From Embiotoca jacksoni (Eukaryota > Chordata > Actinopteri > Embiotocidae), in assembly GCA_022577435.1 (NCBI GenBank), contig JAKOON010000012.1, forward strand, positions 3,001,001-3,065,000: 64,000 nt of DNA, in the 5' to 3' direction. A program made the position numbers and the translations under genes. The notes beneath the pieces are model-generated. The model was given only the letters and a program-made list of their open reading frames with translations. It was not told where the DNA came from and did not search any database. This document shows, one piece after another, positions 28,284-38,408 of this stretch (position 1 is its first letter; each line of letters begins with the position of its first letter).

Positions 28284-31200
28284 ATGCTGCTGAAAAGAAG
28301 TTCAGATGTGTTCAGGATGGAACGGGCACCTCCCAGCCAGAGCTCAGCTTCAGACCAGCTGGAAGCAGACAGTGAGGAGCTTCAGCTCCAAGTGGACTTC
28401 TTCAGGAAACTGGGTTACTCCTCGGCAGAGGTGAAGGCGGCTTTGAGCAAGCTGGGCCTAAGCACAGACACCAACTCGGTGCTAGGAGAGCTGGTTGGTA
28501 GCAGAAACAGCAATGCACCCTGCATTTCCAGTTCTGACGGTGATGAGAGAACCACGAGCCAAAAAGACCCACTGCTGCCTCCCAGCTGGACTCCCGGGCC
28601 CTGCAGAAACCCACAACAACTGGGGGACCGAAAGAATGCCGACACAGAATTAAGGCCTGTGGTTATTGACGGCAGCAATGTTGCCATGAGGTAATTTTTC
28701 TCGGATCGTGGATCATAGCTGTTATGTTTTGCTGCTTTGGACTGTTTAACCGTGTTGGACGGTAAAATAACTGTAAAATAATATGTTTCAAACTGACATT
28801 ACTCATCATCATTGTGTCATTCAACTCTAACCCTGAAACATACAGTACATGTTCCTCCACTGTCATGCCACTTCGATTTTTAAAAGGGCGTTCACCACAT
28901 TGCCCGTGCATGTTTTTGCAAAGGCCACTTACACAATATGCAAATTTGAGAGAAAAACTACTCCAAAATCTCCACTCCTCAACAGATAGGAAGTGTATGA
29001 CTTCACAGTGACTAATAGGGAAGGTTGCCTCAGTCAGACCATTTAAAGACACGTGGTGTTTACACAGATGAACTGAATTTATGGTGTTCCCTTTCAAATT
29101 ATTTATAGTCAAATCATTTGAAGTCATGTTCTCTCTCCTGCTTCTTTTTACAGTCACGGCAACAAGGAAGTGTTCTCATGCCGAGGCATACAGCTGGCAG
29201 TAAACTTCTTCCTGAACAGAGGTCATAGTACCATTACTGTCTTTGTTCCCACTTGGCGGAAAGAGCAGCCCAGAGCTGATGCCCCCCTGACAGGTGAGAA
29301 CACAAGAAACATAAAACAAAGCAGAAACTTGAATAAGAGGTTGGGTAGTTTAAAACTTAATGGAGCCAAAAATCATAGTTTTCTAAGAAGGTGTGAATTG
29401 CAGTCACAATCTTGAATGGCTTACTAACAATTAGAAAATGAACTAGCAACTCTGCACTTACGTTACACAACACTTTACAAGCATATTGTAATATTTTCAT
29501 GTGCCTGTAAGGTACACTCATTGATTCCCAGCCAATAAAAAAAGCGGTCTTGCCTGTGGATTTTTCATATTGAGTATTTTGAAGAGTGGTTGTAACATCT
29601 GCTAACTGTTGCATTTTCCCATTGTTACTAAGTTTTTATGTCATGTTAAGGCTCATTCCAGCCAAGAAATAACCAGCACATAGCTACTTTGTAAAACAGA
29701 GATATAATGTGTTGGAATAATCCGTTTTAGAGAAGCTTTCCACCTACAAATGTGAATATACAATAGCAGATATTTCATAATCCTGAATCTGTGACTCATT
29801 CTTGCAGCAGCCATAAGATAATGGTGCAATGTTGTCAGTGGCAAAACTGCTGCATGTAGGCCAAAGGCATGGTGCAACACAGTTAAAATTGTGAAATATA
29901 GGTTAACTCACTTGTTGGCTAACAAATAATATTTTACTATGAAGCCATGACAAAAGCAAAAACGGGCATACATTGAAAATGAATTGAGTGGGTGCATTAT
30001 CATAATCTCAGATAATAGCACACAATAAAGGCTCTACATTTCTGACAGCTGAGTCACTAAAGTTTTAGGGTGTATCTACAGTACATAATCCAGATAAATA
30101 TCTGGTGTCATTGAGTGGAGAAGCTGCCTTTTATTCAGTCTCAAGGCATCATGTTTTCAAACTAAATAACTCCCAACGCAACAACTATATAATAAAGGGT
30201 GGACTATTCTTTTGTAGCTGGTGCATCAATACCTTGTGGCTGTGATGATTTAGTAACTGTGCAGCCTGGGTGGAGCAATCCAAAAGTTCTACTTTCAATC
30301 TGTGAACAAGGAAGTATAAATCAGCCCAGAGGCGCCTCTTGGGAAAGCCCCACCAGGAAGTACACGTGTTTTTTTTTTTATTTATTTCACACCAAGTGTA
30401 GTTCACTTGCAGAGTGTAGTTAAAGGCTGACAACCATGTAGTTAGAGGTTAAGTGAAGGCAGTCACCCTGATCAAAACCACAAGAACCTAGTTAAAAGAA
30501 AATGACCTTTAAGTAAACATCACATACCCTGGTCCCTTGTTCATTCATACAGAGGTCATGGCTCATTTCATTTCACTCCTAACTTGTTTAATAAGGACTA
30601 ACAGTAACAGTGTATATTATGTTACTTTGCTCAACTTGAAAGTAGTTTAATATGATATAATGTGCATACAGTTAGTTAAAAGCATTGTACACATGTTTTA
30701 ATACCCTCTTGATGACTGATTACTGGGGCTTTGTATAATGCTTATGGCATTGTTCATATTTCTTTTGGTGAATGTTCAGGTCTCTATGAGGATAAATGTA
30801 TGTTGCATAACAAAGCTATGCACTTTATATACAATTATCAATAAACAATGTGTCATACAGCAGTGAAATACATTATAAAAGGCTTTAATACAATTTAAAA
30901 GTGTCCCTCTTTTACAACACTGTATCTCTCCATAATTATCTGAGTGTTGATTGATTTTACTTTCAGATCAACACATTCTGATGGAGCTTGAAAAACAGAA
31001 AATAGTTGTCTTCACTCCATCTCGCCGCGTTGGAGGCAAGCGAGTAGTTTGCTACGATGACCGCTTTATTGTCAAGTTGGCATATGAGTCAGAGGGAGTG
31101 ATCGTCTCCAATGACACCTACCGTGATCTCCAAGGAGAAAGGCCCGAGTGGAAGAAATGCATTGAGGAGCGGCTGCTCATGTACTCTTTTGTGAATGACA

Positions 31201-33242
31201 AGTAAGCAATTAGCCTGTTCTGTCTGCCCGAGTGTGCAAGTCGTCAGATTTTCCTTCCAATGCTATTTAATGTGGTTCCAGAAGGCATATTGCAGTTTAA
31301 AGGAAGCATAATTATCTAACACACAGCTGAGCTGTCATGAATCAATGAGTAAATTTCTGTTTTTCTCCAGGTTCATGCCCCCAGATGACCCTCTGGGTCG
31401 CCATGGCCCAAGCCTAGACAACTTCCTCAGGAAAAAGCCTCTGCCCTCGGAGCAAAAGAGACAACTCTGTCCATATGGTAAGATATGATCAGGAAATTTA
31501 ACTCTCCATTTCAACCCGTTTCTATTGTCTCTGCCAAGGAGTTTATGTTTCCAGTGTAGTTTGTTTGTTTGTCTGTGTGTCAGCGGGATTACGGAAAAAC
31601 TATCGGCCCGATTTGTAGAAGGATGTAGCATCGGCCAAAGAGCAGCCCATTTAATTTTGAAGCAGAACAGAACAGTCATTATTGAGTACCAGAGGTGTAG
31701 TAGGAAATAAATTTAGCCTTGGACTAATCCACCAGGACCGGACCACCCATGACACGCTTTCATGCACACCCTGAAAAACAGGCAGACAGAGAAATCCCTG
31801 TAATGACACACACAGGGATGGCAAAAACATAATGTAGTTGTTGACGCTCCACCGGCCCACTGAGGCCACCAAGATTTGTCCAGGTATTCCCAATGGACAG
31901 TCCACTGCTGTGGAGCACTTGGGGACATTTGTTTCATAGGAGAGAACTGGAGCCGGGCAATTGTATGTCACTACAATTGTATACCCACGCATATAAAGTA
32001 GTTGTTGTTGCAGATCTGCACTTCATTGAAGAGTGGACTATTGACCTCGTTGGAGGTCTGCACAGTGTCCTTCTAGTATTACAGACGCATTGTTAGACTT
32101 TTCGCAGTGTCATAGCTGTTGGACAATACACAGGAATGTAGTTCCCAAATGAGATGACTTTTGAATGACTTTTTTTGTTCGTGTGTCCCTTTTTATTTCC
32201 CTCAGACAAAAAGTGCACTTACGGCATCAAATGTAAGTTCTACCATCCTGAGCGGGTAAACCAGTCTTATCTGTCCTTGGCTGATGAATTGAGGGAGAAA
32301 GCCCAGATTTATTCTGGTAAGGAAGAGAGAAATGCCAGATTATCACCCAGACAGTTTCAATCTGATCCTGGACTTGCTCATAATGCCTGTTCCCATCCTC
32401 GAGACTCAAGCACAGAACCCATAAAAGACAAGCAGAGTTCCTCACCTTCTGGTCAGGTTGGTGAAAATAAACTGCTGTTCTGGGAAGACCCTCGAAACAC
32501 TCCCAATCATATGCCGTGTTCTGCAACAGGAAACCACTGTCAAAAAGAGTGGCCTGGGCTGCACCTGATGCCAAATAATTACTATGCCAACATGTCTCAT
32601 GAGTACCTGGATTCTGGCCTTGGCTCATTTGAGAGCCAGTACTCTGACATTTCACATTGCCACAGTGGCTCCCACAGGCACAGGCCCCAGCATCAGAGTG
32701 CCCTCGCTGGACATGCCTCAGTGCATTTAGAGAAAAACAACACGCAGTCCTGCAGATGTTATTCCCATGCAGCGCCCTCAAGAACTCATCAGCAACATCA
32801 TGGAAACATGGATGCCATGGGTCAACGTAACTATGACACCTATCCTCCTCAAATGTTCCCACCGGGTATACCCCACCAACACAGTCTCCCCAGCCATTTT
32901 CATTACAGTGGAGCCCCCCATCTTCAGCAAAATTACTGGTCAGATCCCTTTCAGGCCCTGCCCCAAGCCAGGACATCAAGCAGTCTCCCCTCCTCGGTTC
33001 ATTCCTCACACTCCCACGACTCTTGCTGCTCCTATGAAGGTCATCAGTACCATTCCTGGAGCCAACAACAACCATTTTCTGCTGCATTTGACACACAAAG
33101 GTTAGAACTCCGCAAGAAACTGCAAGCCATCTTCAACCCACAAGAGGTGGATGCAGCCATGGAAAAGCTGCCACATCTGATGGATGCTGAGAAACTGGCT
33201 GCGGAGATACTCAACCTGAAGGCTCAGAGAGGGATATTCTGA
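28284..33242 (+). CDS. zc3h12a: Regnase-1 / MCPIP1 endoribonuclease (ZC3H12A)
   Basis: Cytoplasmic RNase that cleaves stem-loops in inflammatory mRNAs and restrains immune activation. Coding exons: 28,284-28,690, 29,154-29,293, 30,967-31,201, 31,371-31,477, 32,206-33,242; all phases agree, giving 641 residues against about 599 in human. An N-terminal helical domain (about 33-73, with VDFFRKLGYSS) is followed by a PIN/NYN nuclease domain from VVIDGSNVAM. Its acidic residues D129, D213, D214 and D232 are offset by exactly 12 from human D141, D225, D226 and D244, so it should be active. A CCCH finger follows (C294, C300, C306, H310), then a disordered Ser/His/Gln-rich region holding the IKK/beta-TrCP degron DSGLGS (432-437), and the conserved C-terminal helices. 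An in-frame ATG at 28,317 has a better Kozak context (A at -3, G at +4) and may be the true start, giving 630 residues. Paralogues zc3h12b-d are less likely given the linkage with inpp5b. Confidence 0.95.
31525..31695 (+). repeat. Dispersed repeat fragment in zc3h12a intron
   Basis: The series GTTTGTTTGTTTGTCTGTGT, GCGGGATTACGGAAAAACTA and TTTGTAGAAGGATG is a familiar repeat signature in fish introns. It lies between the fourth and last coding exons and has no effect on the reading frame. Confidence 0.5.
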
Positions 33243-33971
33243 CTCTATTATTCAGTCAGAGCTAACATGATACTTGTGTTGACCACAATTACATTCAGTG
33301 TATTTTGTCACAGGAAACAGAGAATCTGTTGATATGCTTGTATAGTGTCAACATGGTGGAGTGATCTGAAAGCTAAATGTAAAGATGTTTCATTCTGCAC
33401 AAAGTGCCATTATGGAAGCGAAATTTGCCTTCCTATTTATGAACAGTTTATCTAACCTGTTCTGTGTTATATACACTTGTATGACATTGTAGTCAAATGT
33501 GACCTTGTCATCCATGTTTTGGATGAAAAGTCCCTCCAGACCAAAAATAGTTCTGTTTCTACAGTTTTGACTGTTGATGCATATTGTATCAAATAGGATC
33601 TATTTTAAGTTCTCATGCAATCAGGAATTGTATAAATAATACTGTATAAAGTGTATATAAATGTATAAAATGTTACTTTCAGTCTAGTTCTCCAGAACAG
33701 CCTGCTGTTCAGTATTGCATATTTCTGGGAAAAGGAAACTGAGGAAACTATTAAAATGACTTTGACCTCAGCCAAAGGAATTTGCTGTTGTGTCATCATC
33801 CTTTTCCTGTAAATGAGCAACAGTTTCATGAAACATTCTATGAACAGTTGTTCCTGTAATAATATGTGTATAGTACTTACTATGGGATTAATATGGAATT
33901 TGGTTCTCTTAAAAATTAAAATGTGTATTATCTTAGTAAATTACTCACTAAATGTTTACTGTAAGATAAAA

Positions 33972-34018
<47 letters not shown>

Positions 34019-34065
34019 AAGCATGTATAGGACAAACAATGTCATTAAAGATTGATTCACAATTT
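33243..34065 (+). promoter_or_regulatory. zc3h12a: 3' UTR of zc3h12a with AU-rich elements and poly(A) signal
   Basis: It follows the TGA stop without any further open frame. It contains AU-rich stretches around 33,620-33,680, an inverted repeat GAACAG-CCTG-CTGTTC at 33,695-33,710, and a (TA)n run at 33,981-34,016. A possible poly(A) signal ATTAAA is at 34,044-34,049. Regnase-1 is known to destabilise its own message through 3' UTR stem-loops, so the hairpin is of interest. The UTR end is estimated. Confidence 0.55.
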
Positions 34066-35573
34066 GATGTGTAACATTTGGAATTATTTATGTAGCCCAC
34101 CTTCTCAAATTATAGTTCAGGGTCTTCATGCCATACTCTTTTGCATTGGAGGTGAATTGGAGTAGCTCTACGAAACTATATATTTTAGGATGTGTCTACA
34201 AAAGCCCAATTTAACCGTATGACTCTGATTAAAGTGCAGAATGGCCTGGTTATCTTAAGATACAGCTATACGGTTACCGTGAGTTTAAACTCCCATGCAT
34301 TCATATGTAGCCCAATTTGAGCCCTTACTTTGTAAGTTGAAATAACATTACTTTAACACACGAATCTTTAAACTACGCGCATTGAATGAAATAATGGTCA
34401 ACATTTATTACCAAACAAAGACGTGAATCACACCGTTAAAGTGTCGTTGTGACTCGCAGAAAATACAGGGGGAAAAAAACGTAGTAATACCCGGGATTTG
34501 ATTAGTCAGTGTGGTGGTACCATAACGTTGGCGCAACTCGTTGGAGCTCATTGAAATCCTCAAGGAAAGGTGTGGTCGGTACTCACTGTTCCTTGGTTAC
34601 TCAGAAAACTGTATGTAACGGTCTTTGCAAACCCTGTGCCCAGCGGTCGGTTGTGTGATAGGCGATTGAATGAGAGCCTATTTAAAAAAAAATGTTAAGG
34701 TTGCACAGAACTGACCTGTGAATTTAAAGTGTTTTGACGCCATGTCGGTCTGTCCACCTCTTTGGTCCAGATTGAACAACTTGACAACTATTGTATGGAC
34801 TGACATTAAATTTGGTACAAATTTCATGGTCCTTAGAATAGGAATTGTAATCTCTTACTCTAACACAGCCACTAAGTAAAAATTCAATTTTTATCCAATA
34901 CGTTTCTATCTGCCTGTCATTAAAGTGAATCAAATGTGGTTGAGGATGTTAAGTTGCCTGTCACAGTTTAAAGTGTTGTGTAATTACTTCACACCATCAT
35001 GGAGTTAAATTGTCAGTGTCACGACAAGACAGGCCTATCATAATTTGAAAACGCTATGTTTGACAGATGTGAAATATGGCAATGACTTTAAGTCATATTA
35101 GTATTGATTGCAAATCCCTTTGGGCTAATATTTGAAGGGAACAACTTTTATTTTTTTTTCGCAGTGCTAAAATTGTTTGTAGACCTACAGTTATCATACT
35201 TGAAGTTGTTTACTCAAACTTGACCTTTTGTTGGATATTCAGCATTTCTCTGTGGGTTTAAAAGACATTTTGCTTGTTTTGTGTGCAGAATGGTTCAACA
35301 ACTCCAACATTATTAACCCCCAAAGCTTCACACAATGCCTTGAACTATGTTTATGAAAATGGTATTTTTTTTTTTTATTATGAATGACAATTCAATTTAA
35401 TTAAAAATCTTTTCACAGACAAGACACACATGTCAAACATGTTTTTATGCTTGTGCTTTGACACATACATTTTAAATTTAAAATAAGATATCAGATCCGT
35501 GGGAAGAACTACTGGTCTGCATTCACTTGGTCCTCTAGTCCATGGGCAGCTCAACCTAACACAGGTCATTTTG
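34066..35573. other. Intergenic spacer between zc3h12a and the CAP-Gly gene
   Basis: No gene seen apart from the repeat at 34,735-34,930. The last part (about 35,380-35,573) probably includes the 3' UTR of the minus-strand CAP-Gly gene. Confidence 0.4.
34735..34930 (+). repeat. MITE-like dispersed repeat
   Basis: Contains CGGTCTGTCCACCTCTTTGG, AACAACTATTGTATGGACTG and AATTTGGTACAAATTTCATG, an arrangement very common in percomorph genomes. The piece at 44,385-44,725 looks like another part of the same family. Confidence 0.55.
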
Positions 35574-38408
35574 TTATTCCCAGGCCATTAGTAGTTTGTG
35601 GAATGGTACGAAGGCACCATATCCTGGCTTGCTGCAAAGAACAGAAATCAGATTTAAATTTGAAAAAGGAATAAATGGAGTAGACATGTGAGAAAAAGTC
35701 ACAGAAAACACACACATGACATTTATAATTACGTATGTTCACCATTTCTTGTGTAGGGTAATTTACCTGTTTATTTTATTTCCCAATCATGAGGAAAAGA
35801 TCAAATTTAAGCCCCATTTCTAATTAAATTAAGACAAATTTGTGATTGCTGTAGAAAAGGGAATTCACACTTCGCATGTCAAGTTCACACCTCCCTGTAA
35901 TTTGAGCCTTCGACGTTTGCCTCCAATTTGTATATTCAACTCAGCCACTGCTTACAGAGAACTTGATGAAGTATGTCTGAAGGCCCCGTTTCAGTTTGTT
36001 TATCAAGTATGATGTTGTATAAGTGTTCCTCCTATGAAGTTTACAGATTTGTTACTGCCAGAACACCAAAAGTTAATGTACTGATGTCATGGGTAAATCT
36101 GATGTGATTTATAATGAAAGAATGGCACCTTAAATAAGCACCAAAAGACATTATACAGTTTGGAAGAATAGGAATGACCTTTTTTTTTTTTTTTTTTTTT
36201 TTTAAAGGAGTGAAATAATAGCAGTAACAGTGAACTGTAATGAGCACCAAAGAATCACAGTGCAGCACTAAATGTGAGGCCACACAGCCTGAACCTACAT
36301 GTTGCTTGTGTTCACACTGTAGGAAAATGAGATCAGTTACCACTCAAAGTAGCTGTATCCCTTGTGGCTGCCGTTCCCAAGGCCTGGATCACCAGAGTGC
36401 AGCTCCACCCCAAGGTGGAGATCTGCCTCCCCCTGCAGGTGGCCAAGAAAGCGAACCGTTCCTGTGCTGATCCTTCCAGATGGCAGCATGATCCTAACCC
36501 GGTGACCTAGCTGCAGGTCCATGGGGGAGTGGGGAACAAAAACTCGATGTGGCCCTCGGGACGACCTCCATGATTTCACACCAGAGGAAGAGAGGGTTCA
36601 GTTAAACTGCCTTTGCTTTAACTGACAGGTTTAGAACAGTCTTTGATATTATATGACATGTTTGGGGGATTACAGAATGTGCCCATTATGAGCTATGACT
36701 ATTTCTTCGGGCACGTACTCAGAATAAACAAACAAATTTTGAACTGGAAGTCTTTAGAGGTGCTGGTAGACTGACAGTCATGGTAGCTTTTTCCCCTGTT
36801 TCCACTGTTTTTGCTAAGCTAAGGTTGTAGCTTCATATGTGTTGTATTCAGACGTGAGACTGGGATCAATCGTTACATCTAACTCTCTGCTGAACTACTT
36901 CTTTAACGCTTGTACCTGGAGGCAGACGATAAGGAGGAGGCAAGTCTTGAGCTCAGTGCAGATGACGAGGATAACTGACTGCCAGACCAACTGCATGCAA
37001 AACTGTCACTTCTTGATGACACTGCCGACTTTCTGTTCTGTTGGAGACCACCTAAAGATTAGAGGATAGCAGTAAACATCAACATTCAATTCAAAGGAGC
37101 GTAGGCATGATCTCAGTGTGTTTTTGTCATCTACACTAGGCTTCTGTGCTTTATCACTGTCATTTACTTGAGTCCTCATCGAAGACTTCTTCGTTGTCCA
37201 CTCCTGACTCTCCCAGGTCATCATAGCAGGCCACTTTCACCAACAATCCAGCCTCAGAGATCAGCTGAGCAAAAGGAGGCAAGTTATAATTCATGAAGTC
37301 ATATACACAACCTCAACCAAACCCACACACATATTTACAAGCATACCTGATTATGAAGCACTTCCTGTTTCCTTTGCATCTCTGAAAACCTCCTTTCCCA
37401 TGATGCTCTCTCACAGGCGATCCTAGTCTTGAGGGACAGGATGTCTCTCTCAGTTTTGGTCAGTCTTCTATGAAGGGAAGTTGTATGGTCAGGGCTGCCG
37501 GGTATGGCCACAATCCCTTTACTCTCAGAACCTGACAAAAAACATTATCATATATCAATTTATACTTACACATCAAATTACATACATTTTCAACAAAAGG
37601 ACCGGTGAAATTTGAGGTAAAATGTACCAGTCAATCTGAATAGAATAAAACAAGCTTAGTAAAGTCTTTCCAGTTAAAAGTAAATATTTTGATGGAAATT
37701 CTTCGATTTCATAGGATCCTTACCTACAAGTTGTTTCAACTGGCGGCTGTGTTTGTCCTCTACAATGTGCTTTTCCCTTGGTAAGAATTGTATTGCATTG
37801 TATGGGCAGATCTGCAATGCAAATGAACCTGGCTTAGTCACCATTAAAAAAAAAAAACCTTATCAAAATGTTTCATTGAAATGATACTAAAATGTCAAAG
37901 CAATGGCATTTTTTACAGAGCAGGCACTCACCCAAAGAAACCGGCAGGTGCAGAGTATTCCCTTGAAAGTCCATGTAAACACAGTCCACAGGATATATCC
38001 TGTCATGTTGAAGCATGGTCCTCTCACACTGATATTCTGACTGGAGAATGAATAGATGTTACTATGGTTAGCTACGACTAAAGGCAGGAAGTAGTGCAAC
38101 TAAAATGATATTGAATGTTTAGATATGATGATGTGGTTTTTTTCTGAACTGTGTTCAAATGAGTTCAAATAATTGGGTGTAGGCTCAAGATAGGTTTTCT
38201 GCAGGTTGATGTTAACATGCTATATCATACACAAAACAAACAGACATTAAAACTAAAACAGGGATGAAGGCTTACTATTGGAAAACGTATTGACAGCGCT
38301 GGACACTGACCTTTTGTAGAGGCTCAACTGTAGGATGGGAGGAAACTCCCATGTGAGGTCATAAGGAAACAGTAGCTCCCATTCTTCTCCGCAGGCCTCT
38401 GTTCTGGT
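35574..38408 (-). CDS. CAP-Gly domain protein (3' exons; 5' end not found)
   Basis: Probable microtubule plus-end or tubulin-tail binder; I do not recognise the family. Exons in transcript order: 38,408-38,311, 38,040-37,932, 37,811-37,724, 37,531-37,347, 37,264-37,168, 36,974-36,916, 36,565-36,341, 35,631-35,574 (stop TAA). The fourth encodes a likely coiled-coil (HRRLTKTERDILSLKTR), the sixth a serine-rich linker (LSSSSALSSRLASSLSSASR), and the seventh and eighth a C-terminal CAP-Gly domain (STGTVRFLGHL, LGVEL, GYSYFECKPGYGAFVPF). The canonical GKNDG is only partly kept (GLGNGSHKG). Phases fit throughout if the fifth exon (97 bases) is skipped; including it breaks the frame. The second exon is open in two frames, so its peptide is uncertain. 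C-terminal CAP-Gly proteins of known type include TBCB and KIF13B, but the remainder matches neither that I can see. Confidence 0.65.
36180..36203. repeat. T homopolymer (24) in the last CAP-Gly intron
   Basis: On the minus strand this is an A-run between the two CAP-Gly exons. It could be a relic of a retroposed poly(A) tail, though no element is recognisable beside it. Confidence 0.9.
36770..36905 (+). repeat. Dispersed teleost repeat in CAP-Gly gene intron
   Basis: Contains TTTTTGCTAAGCTAAGGTTG, TAGCTTCATATG and GTGAGACTGGGATCAATCGT, the usual order of a repeat found throughout percomorph genomes. It abuts the serine-rich exon that ends at 36,916. Confidence 0.55.

Noticed and set aside
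28663..29157. 164-codon minus-strand open frame inside a zc3h12a intron
   Set aside because: No recognisable domain, no promoter or splice support, and it runs into both flanking zc3h12a exons; probably chance.
31335..31992. Minus-strand open frames of 113-114 codons across zc3h12a intron 4
   Set aside because: They overlap a coding exon and a dispersed repeat; no independent support.
32227..33096. 289-codon open frame on the minus strand
   Set aside because: It is the shadow of the last zc3h12a exon; the plus strand carries the conserved protein and the minus reading has no domain character.
33695..33710. AGAACA...TGTTC as a glucocorticoid response element
   Set aside because: The half-sites are separated by six bases rather than the required three, and the site lies in a 3' UTR.
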